Positions 9,469 through 18,180 of a stretch of DNA of 64,000 nucleotides are shown piece after piece. Where the stretch lies: positions 173,511 to 237,510 of the forward strand of contig SVSS01000002.1 of assembly GCA_015064185.1 (NCBI GenBank). Direction: 5' to 3'. The number at the start of each line of letters is the position of its first letter. Position 1 is the first letter of the stretch. The translations under genes were made by a program, and so were the position numbers. Below the pieces are notes generated by a model. That model was not told where the DNA came from. It searched no databases and saw nothing but the letters and a program-made list of their open reading frames with translations. Source of the stretch: Oscillospiraceae bacterium. GTDB taxonomy: Bacteria; Bacillota; Clostridia; Oscillospirales; CAG-272.

Positions 9469-10074
9469 ATGCAGGTGGTCGGTCTTACAGGCAGTAGCGG
9501 CGCGGGCAAAAGCGTTGCCGCCTCAATTTTTAAAAAGCATGGCATTCCCGTTATCGATGCCGATTGCGTGTATCACGAAATTCTCAGCATCGGCGGCGAG
9601 TGCACCAAGGAGCTTGCCGAGGCGTTTGGTGCTGCTGTGCTGGATCAAAATGGGCTGATATCACGTCAAGCACTTGCCGACACGGTGTTTGGCAAACCAA
9701 ATACAGATACACTTTTGCATACTTTAAACACAATCACCCATAAATATGTTATGAGCGAGATTAAAAAAAGATTGCGTGAGCTAAAAGAAAACGGCGCACA
9801 GGCTGCCGTGATCGACGCGCCGCTTCTTTTTGAAGCAAACGCTCATCTTGAATGTGATTTTGTAATCGGGGTAATTGCCAAACGCACACTGCGTGCCAAG
9901 CGCATCATGGCACGCGACCGTATTTCTCTCGAAAGCACCGAAAAGCGCTTAAACGCACAAAAAAGCGATGCGTTTTTCCTCGAACGCTGTCATTACATTC
10001 TCGAAAACAATACCGATGAAGCTGCCCTTGAGCAAAGCCTCTTGGCGCTACTCGTCAAAACGGGGGTTTTATAG
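9469..10074 (+). CDS. coaE: Dephospho-CoA kinase
   Basis: CoaE phosphorylates the 3'-hydroxyl of dephospho-CoA, the last step of coenzyme A synthesis. The P-loop is GLTGSSGAGKS at residues 5-15, followed by VIDAD, the conserved acidic segment for substrate and Mg binding. PLLFEAN and the RIMARD lid arginines are also present. It has 201 aa, normal for the family. The start has GGAGGTG upstream. It is first in a plus-strand run, and the next gene begins one base after its stop. Confidence 0.95.
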   Translation: MQVVGLTGSSGAGKSVAASIFKKHGIPVIDADCVYHEILSIGGECTKELAEAFGAAVLDQNGLISRQALADTVFGKPNTDTLLHTLNTITHKYVMSEIKKRLRELKENGAQAAVIDAPLLFEANAHLECDFVIGVIAKRTLRAKRIMARDRISLESTEKRLNAQKSDAFFLERCHYILENNTDEAALEQSLLALLVKTGVL

Positions 10075-10075
10075 C

Positions 10076-10654
10076 GTGCATTATGCGGCATCTCGCAAAC
10101 GACTTATTACGGTTCTGGCAATTTTTTTACTGCTTGCGGTCTTATCCCTAACCCTTGCACACCTTACAGACGCGCACCGCAGGAACAGACGTGAAAACGC
10201 GGTTTACAGTATCGTTCTTGCAGCCGCTAACACCTATGGTGTTTCACCTGCTATGGTGCTTGCTGTAATCCGTACCGAAAGCGATTTCAATCAAGATGCC
10301 CTCTCGTCAGCCGGAGCTATTGGCTTAATGCAGCTGCTCCCTCAAACCTTCGTCTATTTGAGAGATGAAAAATTAAACGAGGATCTCACGGATAATGACC
10401 TTTGGAAGCCACAAGTCAATATCCGCTACGGAACCTATTACCTTTCCTACCTTTTTTCACGCTTTGGGAATTGGCAGGTAACACTTGCCGCCTACAATGC
10501 CGGCGAGGGTCGGGTGGAGCAATGGCTTTCTGATAGCACGCTCTCCGATGGCGAAAATCTGCTTGAGATTCCCTATCCTGAAACCGCACACTACGTTACG
10601 GTAACGCTTGCGTCTTACCGCGATTATCTTGAAAAATACAACTTTAAGGAGTAA
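10076..10654 (+). CDS. Membrane-anchored lytic transglycosylase (SLT domain)
   Basis: It cleaves peptidoglycan glycan strands between MurNAc and GlcNAc. The ORF-track start inside coaE is wrong. GTG at 10076 follows the coaE TAG by one base, has GGGGG upstream and gives 192 aa. The N-terminus has one membrane helix (VLAIFLLLAVLSLTL). The SLT domain shows the catalytic Glu in RTESDFN, then AGAIGLMQLLPQT and AAYNAGEGRV, all signatures of the Slt/MltE fold. The enzyme is expected outside the membrane. In other clostridia such a gene also often sits next to coaE. Confidence 0.9.
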   Translation: MHYAASRKRLITVLAIFLLLAVLSLTLAHLTDAHRRNRRENAVYSIVLAAANTYGVSPAMVLAVIRTESDFNQDALSSAGAIGLMQLLPQTFVYLRDEKLNEDLTDNDLWKPQVNIRYGTYYLSYLFSRFGNWQVTLAAYNAGEGRVEQWLSDSTLSDGENLLEIPYPETAHYVTVTLASYRDYLEKYNFKE

Positions 10655-10656
10655 TT

Positions 10657-12042
10657 ATGAACACAAAGGAACTTTCGGAAAAGCTGCTTTACCGCAAAAA
10701 AAGCGTTTACGAAAAAGCCGATAACAAAACAGTCGATGTAGCATTTAAATATGCAAAGGGCTACGCCGCATTTCTTGATGCCGCAAAAACCGAACGTGAG
10801 GCCGTATGTGTTTCCGTAAAAATGGCTGAGGAAAAGGGCTTTAAGCCTTACAAAATGGGCGCTTCTCTCAAAGCCGGCGATAAATACTATTACAACAACA
10901 GAGATAAAAATCTGTTTCTTTTCGTCATTGGCAGCGAGCCGATCGAAAACGGTATTCGCATCAATGCGGCGCATATCGATGCACCGCGCATAGATCTCAA
11001 GCAGTGCCCACTTTACGAGGAGGGCGGCATGAGCTTTTTCAAAACCCATTATTACGGCGGTATTCGCAAGTATCAATGGGTAGCAACTCCGCTGTCCTTA
11101 CACGGCGTTATCGTGAAGGCTGACGGCACACGCATTACCGTAAACATTGGTGAGGATGAGGGCGATCCCGTATTTTATATCAACGACCTTCTCCCCCACC
11201 TGGGGCATGAAACCGACAAAAAGCCCCTTGGCGAGGCAATTCCCGGAGAAAAGCTGAACATTCTTGTTGGCAGCCGCCCCTATGATGCCGCAGAAAGTGA
11301 CGCGATCAAGCTAAACACGATGTATCTTCTAAACGAAAAATACGGTATTACAGAGGATGATTTCCTTTCCGCAGAGCTTTGTGTGGTGCCTGCCTTCAAG
11401 GCGCGAGATATTGGCTTTGATCGCGCGCTGCTCGGTGCCTACGGACACGATGACCGTGTATGCGCTTACCCCGCACTGACTGCCCTGTTACAGGAGGATG
11501 CACCGACACATACACTCATGTGTGTGCTAGCCGATAAAGAGGAAACGGGCAGCGAGGGCAATACCGGCATGAAGAGCGCGCTTCTGCCTGACCTGATCAA
11601 TCAGATTGCAGTAGCTCTTGGCGGCGATCCCGCTGTGGTACGCGCCAACTCCAAATGCCTTTCGGCAGATGTATCCTGCGCATACGATCCCAATTTTGCA
11701 GATGTCTTTGAGAAGCGCAACACCCCCCTTCTTTCCTGCGGTGTGGTTCTGACCAAATATACCGGCTCTCGCGGCAAATCCTCAACCAACGATGCAAGTG
11801 CCGAATATGTTGGCTGGCTTCGCGGTGTAATGGAGCGTGCAGGTGTAGTATGGCAAGCAGGCGAGCTTGGTAAGGTTGACGTCGGTGGCGGCGGAACGGT
11901 TGCCAAGTATATCGCAGGCCACAACATTGAAACGGTTGACCTCGGTGTACCCGTAATCTCCATGCACGCGCCCTTTGAGGTGATCTCCAAGGTCGATCTT
12001 TATGAGGCATATCTTGCCTTTATCGCCTTTTCTCGCGACTGA
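10657..12042 (+). CDS. M18 family zinc aminopeptidase
   Basis: This is a cytosolic dinuclear-zinc aminopeptidase. Metal ligands are visible in order: His in AAHIDAPR, Asp in YGHDDRVCAYP, the Glu pair in ADKEETGSEG, Asp in CLSADVS and His in VISMHAPFE. Its 461 aa match bacterial M18 enzymes. AAGGAG sits across the stop of the transglycosylase gene, eight bases upstream of this start. The last base of its TGA is the first base of the prfA ATG. Its physiological substrate is not known. Confidence 0.92.
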   Translation: MNTKELSEKLLYRKKSVYEKADNKTVDVAFKYAKGYAAFLDAAKTEREAVCVSVKMAEEKGFKPYKMGASLKAGDKYYYNNRDKNLFLFVIGSEPIENGIRINAAHIDAPRIDLKQCPLYEEGGMSFFKTHYYGGIRKYQWVATPLSLHGVIVKADGTRITVNIGEDEGDPVFYINDLLPHLGHETDKKPLGEAIPGEKLNILVGSRPYDAAESDAIKLNTMYLLNEKYGITEDDFLSAELCVVPAFKARDIGFDRALLGAYGHDDRVCAYPALTALLQEDAPTHTLMCVLADKEETGSEGNTGMKSALLPDLINQIAVALGGDPAVVRANSKCLSADVSCAYDPNFADVFEKRNTPLLSCGVVLTKYTGSRGKSSTNDASAEYVGWLRGVMERAGVVWQAGELGKVDVGGGGTVAKYIAGHNIETVDLGVPVISMHAPFEVISKVDLYEAYLAFIAFSRD

Positions 12043-13109
12043 TGTTTGACAAGTTAAATACGACCGAGGCTCGTTTCAGAGAGCTTGAGGAGCGCAGTGC
12101 TGACCCTGCTGTGGTAACAGATCCTGCCGCTTATACTGCGCTGATGAAGGAATATCGGCGCCTTGAGCCCATTGTAACGGTTTACCGCAGCTATAAAAAG
12201 GCGAGCACTGAACTTCAGGATATCAATGATCTGCTCAAAGTAGCGGATGATCAAGAAATGAAGGCGCTTGCGCTAGAAGAGCAAAAAGCGCTTTCTGAGC
12301 ATCTTGTGGCACTGGAGCAGGAGCTGAAAATATTACTTCTGCCCCGCGACGAAAATGACGATCGAAACGTGATCGTAGAAATTCGTGCAGGAGCCGGCGG
12401 TGAGGAGGCGGCACTGTTTGCCGCTGTCCTTTACCGCATGTATACCATGTACGCTGAAGCAGCTGGCTTTAAAACCTCTCGCATGAGCGAAAATGAAACC
12501 GAGCTTGGCGGCTTTAGAGAAATTGTATTTATGGTAGAGGGTGACGGTGCTTATTCCCGCTTTAAATTTGAATCGGGTGTGCATCGCGTACAGCGTGTTC
12601 CCGTTACCGAATCACAGGGGCGCATCCAAACCTCAACCGTTACGGTCGCTGTGCTTCCAGAGGCAGAGGAAGTGGATGTAGAGATCAATCCCGCAGATAT
12701 CATCATGGAATCCTGCAAAAGCAGCGGTGCCGGCGGTCAGCACATCAACAAGACAGAATCTGCCGTGCGCATCACACATAAGCCCACGGGTATCGTGGTG
12801 GAATGTCAGGAGGAGCGCAGCCAATTTAAAAACCGCGACAAAGCATTAAAAATGCTGCGTGCCAAGCTGCTGGATATCAAGCGCACCGCACAGGAAAATG
12901 AGATCGCAAGCGAGCGCCGCACGCAAGTAGGCACGGGAGATCGCAGTGAGCGTATCAGAACCTATAACTACCCACAGGGACGTATGACCGATCACCGCAT
13001 CGGCCTTACGCTCTATTCACTCGATAAGATCCTAAACGGTAACATCGGCGATATCATAGATGCACTGATCGCCGCCGATACTGCCTTAAAGCTACAACAA
13101 GAAAAATAA
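12042..13109 (+). CDS. prfA: Peptide chain release factor 1
   Basis: RF1 releases the peptide at UAA and UAG codons. The codon-recognition tripeptide is PVT in RVQRVPVTES, which marks RF1 rather than RF2 (SPF). The catalytic GGQ is in SSGAGGQHINK at about residue 230. It has 355 aa, normal. The start overlaps the upstream TGA by one base. The prmC methyltransferase gene often found beside prfA is not here; a Sua5-type gene follows instead. Confidence 0.96.
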   Translation: MFDKLNTTEARFRELEERSADPAVVTDPAAYTALMKEYRRLEPIVTVYRSYKKASTELQDINDLLKVADDQEMKALALEEQKALSEHLVALEQELKILLLPRDENDDRNVIVEIRAGAGGEEAALFAAVLYRMYTMYAEAAGFKTSRMSENETELGGFREIVFMVEGDGAYSRFKFESGVHRVQRVPVTESQGRIQTSTVTVAVLPEAEEVDVEINPADIIMESCKSSGAGGQHINKTESAVRITHKPTGIVVECQEERSQFKNRDKALKMLRAKLLDIKRTAQENEIASERRTQVGTGDRSERIRTYNYPQGRMTDHRIGLTLYSLDKILNGNIGDIIDALIAADTALKLQQEK

Positions 13110-13121
13110 GGAGTTTTTCGC

Positions 13122-14162
13122 TTGAAAACCGAAATACTTAAAATTGAGGACTTAAGCACTCAAGAAAAAGATATCTCGCGCGCGGCAGAAATCATTTGCC
13201 GCGGCGGGCTTGTGGTGTTTCCCACTGAAACCGTTTACGGCATAGGGGGAAACGGTACAGACGCCGCAGCCGCCGTTGCCATTTACCGCGCGAAGGGTCG
13301 CCCCTCGGACAACCCTCTTATTTTGCATTTGGAAACGCCCGAGCAAGCAGAAAAATATGCGGTAACCAATGAAACCTATTATAAGCTTGCCAAGCAGTTT
13401 ATGCCCGGTCCCCTTACAGTTATTTTACCCAAAAAGGATACTGTACCGTCCTCTGTTACAGGGGGGCTTGATACGGTAGCACTCCGCTGTCCCGCGCATC
13501 CTGTAGCGAATGCGCTAATCCGTGCGGCCGGTGTGCCGATTGCCGCCCCCTCGGCAAATCTTTCGGGCAAGCCCTCCCCCACACTTGCCGCGCACGTCAT
13601 AGATGATCTTTCGGGCAAAGTAGACATGATCATTGACGGTGGCGCATCCGAGGTGGGGCTTGAATCCACCATTGTGGCACTTGACGGTGATGTTGGCACG
13701 CTTTTGCGCCCCGGTGCCATTACATACGATGCACTTTGCTGCGTTTGCAAGGAGGTGCGCGTTGCCCCTGCTGTGCTTGAGGGACTTGCCAAAAATGAGC
13801 GCCCCCTCTCGCCCGGCATGAAATATCGGCATTATGCACCGCGCGCTACCCTTACACTGCTTGACGGTGAGGATGGCAGTATAAAAGCCTTTATGAGATC
13901 CGTTGCCACAGAAAAAGGCGTTGGCTTACTTTGCTACGACGAGGAGATACCATTGTTGCCAACAGCTGCCACGCTGTTTCCCGTGGGCGCACAGGATGAT
14001 CTTGCAACACAAGCCCGCCGCTTATTTGCAGTGCTGCGAGAGGCTGACGATCACCCCAATATCACAACGCTTTACGCGCATTTACCACCAAAGGACGGCT
14101 TAGGGCTTGCTTTATATAATCGCCTGATTCGCGCCGCAGCGCATACGATAAAGAAAGTATAA
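13122..14162 (+). CDS. L-threonylcarbamoyladenylate synthase, Sua5/YwlC type
   Basis: It makes threonylcarbamoyl-AMP from Thr, bicarbonate and ATP for t6A37 modification of ANN-decoding tRNAs. The YrdC domain shows VVFPTETVYGIGGN, KGRPSDNPLILH and APSANLSGKPSPT, with SPGMKYRHYAP in the linker to the C-terminal Sua5 domain. At 346 aa it is the long Sua5 form. The start is TTG at 13122, supported by AAGGAG eight bases upstream. The TsaB, TsaD and TsaE partners are not in the window; the Kae1-like gene near 27 kb is a different paralog. Confidence 0.93.
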   Translation: MKTEILKIEDLSTQEKDISRAAEIICRGGLVVFPTETVYGIGGNGTDAAAAVAIYRAKGRPSDNPLILHLETPEQAEKYAVTNETYYKLAKQFMPGPLTVILPKKDTVPSSVTGGLDTVALRCPAHPVANALIRAAGVPIAAPSANLSGKPSPTLAAHVIDDLSGKVDMIIDGGASEVGLESTIVALDGDVGTLLRPGAITYDALCCVCKEVRVAPAVLEGLAKNERPLSPGMKYRHYAPRATLTLLDGEDGSIKAFMRSVATEKGVGLLCYDEEIPLLPTAATLFPVGAQDDLATQARRLFAVLREADDHPNITTLYAHLPPKDGLGLALYNRLIRAAAHTIKKV

Positions 14163-14186
14163 AACATAGGAAAGGTCAGATACGAG

Positions 14187-16442
14187 ATGGCAAAGAAAAG
14201 ATCCTCCCCCGTAACCGAACTCTCTCAAATTATTCCGGCACCTGCTACGCCACAGCCGATTACCGAAACGATTGAAAAAAACTATATGCCTTATGTTATG
14301 AGCGTAATCGTTTCGCGTGCCATTCCCGAAATCGACGGCTTTAAGCCCTCACACCGAAAGCTCCTGTATACCATGTATAAAATGGGGCTTTTGACAGGTG
14401 CGAGAACCAAAAGTGCCAATATCGTGGGGCAGACCATGAAGCTGAACCCACACGGTGATGCCGCCATTTATGAAACCATGGTGCGCCTTACGCGCGGCAA
14501 TGCAACGCTTCTGCATCCATTTGTAGATTCAAAGGGTAGCTTTGGCAAGCAATATTCCAGCGATATGAAATACGCGGCATCGCGTTACACCGAGGCAAAG
14601 CTTGACAGCATTTGCCATGAGCTGTTTGCGGGAATTGACAAGGATGCTGTTGATCTGGTAGACAACTACGACGGCACCATGAAGGAGCCCGTTCTGCTTC
14701 CCACCACCTTCCCCAACGTTCTTGTAACCCCGAACGTCGGTATTGCAGTAGGTATGGCATCCAATATCTGCTCCTTTAACCTTGGCGAGGTTTGTGACGG
14801 TGCGATCGCACTGCTGAAAAACCCCAAGGCATCTACCGATCGTATTCTTGACCTGATCAAGGCACCTGATTTTTCGGGTGGCGGCTTAATTGTCTACGAC
14901 CGCGATCAAATGCGCCGCATTTATGAAACAGGTCAGGGGTCCTTCCGCATCCGCTCACGTTACAGCTACGACAAAGCAGAAAACTGTATCGATATTTTAC
15001 AAATCCCCTACTCCACCACCATTGAGGCGATCCGCGACAGTATTGCGGCTCTCGTGAAGGAAGGTAAGATAAAGGAAATTACCGATTTCCGTGATGAGAT
15101 CGGAATCAACGGATTTAAGCTCACGCTTGACCTCAGGCGCGGTACAGACCCCGATAAGCTGATGAATCAGCTCTTTAAGCTTACCCCTCTCGAGGATAGC
15201 TTTAAATGCAATTTCAACGTGCTGATCAACTCAGTGCCCCGTCAGCTTGGCGTAGTGGACATTCTGAAGGAATGGATTGCCTTCCGCATAGAATGTGTGC
15301 GCCGCGAGTTACGCTTTGATTTGAAAAAGAAGCGTGACAGACTGCATCTTGTGACCGGTCTTGGCAAGATCCTTTTGGATATTGACAAAGCAGTACGTAT
15401 TATCCGTCATGCAGAAAGCGACGATCAGGTCGTACCCGAGCTGATGCGCGGCTTTGGCATTGACCAGGTACAGGCAGATTACATCGCCAATATCAAGCTT
15501 CGCAACCTCAACAAAAAATACATTGTCAACTGCATCCAAGAGATGGAGGCACTCAAGCAGGATATTGCTGAAATTGAGGATATCCTTGCCGATGATCTCA
15601 AGCTCCGCGCAAAAATTGCAGCACAGCTTACCGAGATCAAGAAAAAGCACGGGCAACCCCGCCGCTCACAGCTCATCTTTGCCTCTGATATTCCCGAGGT
15701 TGAGGAAATACAAGCCGTGGAAAATTATCCTGTTCGCTTAGTGCTGACAAAAGAAGGCTACTTTAAAAAGATCACCTTCCAATCATTGCGCGGCAACGAC
15801 GAGCAAAAGCTGAAGGATGGCGACCAGATCAATCAGATCTTTGATGCTGAAAACAAGGATAATCTCCTCATCTTTACCGATAAGGCACAGGTTTACCGCG
15901 TTGCCGTAGATGATTTTGATACGACAAAGGCATCTGCCATGGGTGACTTTTTGAATGCCAAGCTTGACATGGAAAAGGACGAGCGGCCAATCTTTATGCG
16001 CGTGCAAAACACGTATCCCGAGGGCGAAAATATGCTCTTTGTATTTGAAAACGGAAAGGGTGTGCGCATCCCCATTACCGCTTATGTGGCAAAAGGCAAC
16101 CGCCGCAAGCTGACAGGTGCATTTTCCGATGCCTCTCCTGTTGTTGGAATATTCTACGAGGTAGAAAAAAATCCGTTTGAGCTGATGCTTCTCACCGATG
16201 CCGACCGAGCGATCGTTATTAAATCCTCGCTGATTCCCGTCATGTCAACACGCTCCTCTAAGGGTAATACTCTGATCAACCTTGGTAAAAAGGAAAAGCG
16301 TGTTGTTGAGGCACTAACTGATTTTACACAGCGCTTTGGTGATGCAAAGGGCTATCGCAAGTATAAGATTCCCGCGGCAGGTGTTTTATTAAACGAAAAA
16401 AATATTGATGCCATGCAGCTGAGCATGGATGACACTTTATAA
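14187..16442 (+). CDS. Type IIA DNA topoisomerase subunit A (GyrA/ParC family, divergent)
   Basis: This is the breakage-reunion subunit of a gyrase/topoisomerase IV-type enzyme. The N-terminal domain has PEIDGFKPSHRKLLY, NPHGDAAIYETMVRL (quinolone-pocket region) and the catalytic Tyr in AASRYTEAKL. The rest of the domain, the coiled coil and a C-terminal beta-pinwheel follow, for 751 aa in all. A canonical GyrA box (QRRGGKG-like) is not visible; GNRRKLTGAF appears instead, favouring a ParC-like role. No B-subunit gene is adjacent. AGGAAAGG lies upstream of the start. Subunit class is certain; gyrase versus topo IV is not. Confidence 0.9.
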   Translation: MAKKRSSPVTELSQIIPAPATPQPITETIEKNYMPYVMSVIVSRAIPEIDGFKPSHRKLLYTMYKMGLLTGARTKSANIVGQTMKLNPHGDAAIYETMVRLTRGNATLLHPFVDSKGSFGKQYSSDMKYAASRYTEAKLDSICHELFAGIDKDAVDLVDNYDGTMKEPVLLPTTFPNVLVTPNVGIAVGMASNICSFNLGEVCDGAIALLKNPKASTDRILDLIKAPDFSGGGLIVYDRDQMRRIYETGQGSFRIRSRYSYDKAENCIDILQIPYSTTIEAIRDSIAALVKEGKIKEITDFRDEIGINGFKLTLDLRRGTDPDKLMNQLFKLTPLEDSFKCNFNVLINSVPRQLGVVDILKEWIAFRIECVRRELRFDLKKKRDRLHLVTGLGKILLDIDKAVRIIRHAESDDQVVPELMRGFGIDQVQADYIANIKLRNLNKKYIVNCIQEMEALKQDIAEIEDILADDLKLRAKIAAQLTEIKKKHGQPRRSQLIFASDIPEVEEIQAVENYPVRLVLTKEGYFKKITFQSLRGNDEQKLKDGDQINQIFDAENKDNLLIFTDKAQVYRVAVDDFDTTKASAMGDFLNAKLDMEKDERPIFMRVQNTYPEGENMLFVFENGKGVRIPITAYVAKGNRRKLTGAFSDASPVVGIFYEVEKNPFELMLLTDADRAIVIKSSLIPVMSTRSSKGNTLINLGKKEKRVVEALTDFTQRFGDAKGYRKYKIPAAGVLLNEKNIDAMQLSMDDTL

Positions 16443-16460
16443 TAAGGAAGGTAAAAAACA

Positions 16461-16643
16461 ATGAGCAAGAAAACAAGCAAATTTTACGCGCGCCTGCTGG
16501 CGATCGTGCTTTCTGTGTTGATGATAGTAAGCATGGCATTTTACACCGTTTACATGATCGTAGAAAACATTAAGGAAGCAAAAGAAGAGGAAGAAAAGGC
16601 AGAAAGCAAGGCTGTACTTCCCTCCTACACATTTACGGTCTAA
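16461..16643 (+). CDS. Small single-span membrane protein, unknown function
   Basis: A 60-aa ORF starts 18 bases after the topoisomerase gene with GGAAGG upstream. It has a short basic N-terminus (MSKKTSKFYARLL), one hydrophobic helix (AIVLSVLMIVSMAFYTVYMIV) and a charged, Glu/Lys-rich tail of about 20 residues, probably with N-in topology. A strong terminator follows directly. No family is recognised. Its position at the end of the operon and clear ribosome binding site support a real gene. Confidence 0.7.
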   Translation: MSKKTSKFYARLLAIVLSVLMIVSMAFYTVYMIVENIKEAKEEEEKAESKAVLPSYTFTV

Positions 16644-16664
16644 AAGTACATAAGAACACGCAAA

Positions 16665-16704
16665 AGAACCGCTTTCTCTGTGATAGAGAAAGCGGTTCTT
16701 TTTA
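16665..16704. terminator. Bidirectional terminator between convergent operons
   Basis: AGAACCGCTTTCTCT pairs perfectly with AGAGAAAGCGGTTCT, followed by TTTTTA on the plus strand and preceded by CAAAAG. It ends the coaE-to-small-protein run, and probably also the glyS-kinase-PqqD-peptidase run from the other side. Confidence 0.88.
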
Positions 16705-16712
16705 TACAAGTT

Positions 16713-17177
16713 TTATTGTTTAAAAATTCTTTTCAAGCGCCCCCATGCACGACGCGGCAAAAAGCGCAAAAAACGCAACGGCATAATACAGTGAAAAAAA
16801 ACATACAAACGGTATTTTTTTGATCCTACCGAGATACGGCGATCTCCTCGATATACATCACACACGCGCGCAATGATGCTCTCACGCGGCACGCCGTATT
16901 CAAATGCCGTTTGATTATCGCCGCAAAAAACAGGTGCACCGTTTTTTTTAAACTTCATCAAGCGATGCAACACAAATGAACCGTCAGCACGGCGATACAG
17001 GCAAATATCGCGCTTTTGCAAATGGTGTGGTGACACAAGTAGCACGCTATCCTTACCCTGACGAAGCAACGGCATCATGCTGGTGCCACGCGGCCAAAGG
17101 CGAAATTCCCCGCCGCTTTCGATCACCTCAAGGAGCAAGGGATACATCTCCTGCATGGTATATTGCTTATTCTGCAA
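16713..17177 (-). CDS. S24/S26-type peptidase, SipW/Sec11-like Ser-His dyad
   Basis: A 154-aa signal-peptidase-like protein. The nucleophile Ser lies in RGTSMMPLL (about residue 33). The expected general base position reads FVLHRL, a His as in SipW/Sec11-type S26B enzymes rather than the Lys of LepB. VFCGDNQ matches the family GD(N) motif. The start is TTG at 17177, with AGGGAG upstream inside the pqqD-like gene, so the two overlap by 11 bases. The C-terminus is basic with a hydrophobic patch (YVFFHCIMPL). In the context of a PqqD and a kinase-like gene it may process a modified peptide; that role is inferred. Confidence 0.75.
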   Translation of the reverse strand: MQNKQYTMQEMYPLLLEVIESGGEFRLWPRGTSMMPLLRQGKDSVLLVSPHHLQKRDICLYRRADGSFVLHRLMKFKKNGAPVFCGDNQTAFEYGVPRESIIARVCDVYRGDRRISVGSKKYRLYVFFHCIMPLRFLRFLPRRAWGRLKRIFKQ

Positions 17178-17433
17178 TCGCGCCTACTCCCTTCAGCGTA
17201 TTGATAAATTGGGTAGCATGTGCAGTAGCGGTTTCTGCGTCTATCTCATAATTTTCAACAATAGCATTTACCAGCTCATCCAAGGTCTTGCTTTGTTCAA
17301 GCTGATCCCAAATAAAGCTGCCGGTGGAGTTTACGGAGATCATTCCGTTAAATTTTTTGGTTGCAGCACCAACGGCAACGATCACATACTGTGTGCCGAT
17401 CTTGCGCTTGATAAAATCCTTACTGCGTTTCAT
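17167..17433 (-). CDS. PqqD-family protein (RiPP recognition element)
   Basis: An 88-aa PqqD-like fold. PqqD domains bind leader peptides of ribosomal peptides and present them to modifying enzymes. The pattern is typical: a beta-hairpin region ending in NSTGSFIWDQLEQSKTLDEL, then helices (VNAIVENYEIDAETATAHATQFINTLKGVG). The ATG at 17433 has AGGAG upstream; the ORF-track GTG is earlier. It overlaps the kinase-like gene by 14 bases and the peptidase gene by 11, so the three are almost certainly translated together. No radical SAM gene or precursor is adjacent. Confidence 0.82.
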   Translation of the reverse strand: MKRSKDFIKRKIGTQYVIVAVGAATKKFNGMISVNSTGSFIWDQLEQSKTLDELVNAIVENYEIDAETATAHATQFINTLKGVGAIAE

Positions 17434-18148
17434 TGTTGTTCTCCTTTTGTCCACACATACCTTGATAAGAAACGATTGCCGCCTCGGGCATCATATTACA
17501 ATGTAACAAATATGTGGGGGTATTTGTAATGAGGGAGTCGAGCAAAGCAAGCTGCTGCTCTGCCATAACGGGGTCGTTGGGTAAAAGCACCTGCGAAAAC
17601 AGGCGAGATACCGCTTCCGCATCCCCAATCGGCTTTATGGTATTTTCCTTGCCGCGCTCCAAAAAGCAAATGCTTTTCAAGGGTGCACTTGAATGATTAC
17701 CTAATTTTTCTTTACCGCGCCAAGGGGTATCAAAGACCTGCCATTTGCCGTTGATCAAACGAAAAATGGGCTTATCACCGTTTACAACCGAGGCACGCTC
17801 ACCAAAAACGCGCAGCCAAAGATCGGTGTGCGTGGATTTTCCCGTTCCGCTGTGTGCGGCAAAGGCATATCCCTCACCGTCACAGGAGATCACCGAGGCA
17901 TGAAAGACCATAGCATCAAACCGCGCAAGCTCCAAAGCGATCTTGCGATAAATGCAGATACATTCAAGATACCCGTTGGTAGAATTGTAAAGATCCAATT
18001 CTCGTTCCGCCTCTAGCTCCTCCGGGGTAACAAAGACCGTAATATCGGGCTTAGAAAATTCAGCCGCAAACTCACGGCAAAATTTTTCAGAGAAAGGATA
18101 TTTATTTTGTATTTCAACATTCAATTCTGCAATACGTATCCGAAACAA
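17420..18148 (-). CDS. HPr-kinase-like P-loop protein
   Basis: A 242-aa protein related to the C-terminal domain of HPr kinase/phosphorylase and to kinases in lasso-peptide clusters. The P-loop is AHSGTGKSTHTDLW (about residue 98). It is preceded by FHASVISCDGEGYAF, the hairpin typical of the family, and followed by VNGDKPIFR and FDTPWRGKE, which resemble the acidic Mg-binding and capping segments. It is not HprK itself: the N-terminal domain and the HPrK signature are lacking. The start is TTG at 18148 with AAAGG upstream. It begins 32 bases after glyS without a terminator. The substrate is unknown; a peptide or Ser residue is a guess from context. Confidence 0.75.
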   Translation of the reverse strand: MFRIRIAELNVEIQNKYPFSEKFCREFAAEFSKPDITVFVTPEELEAERELDLYNSTNGYLECICIYRKIALELARFDAMVFHASVISCDGEGYAFAAHSGTGKSTHTDLWLRVFGERASVVNGDKPIFRLINGKWQVFDTPWRGKEKLGNHSSAPLKSICFLERGKENTIKPIGDAEAVSRLFSQVLLPNDPVMAEQQLALLDSLITNTPTYLLHCNMMPEAAIVSYQGMCGQKENNNETQ

Positions 18149-18180
18149 AGCTAAACATCCTTTCTATCATCAAATTCCAA

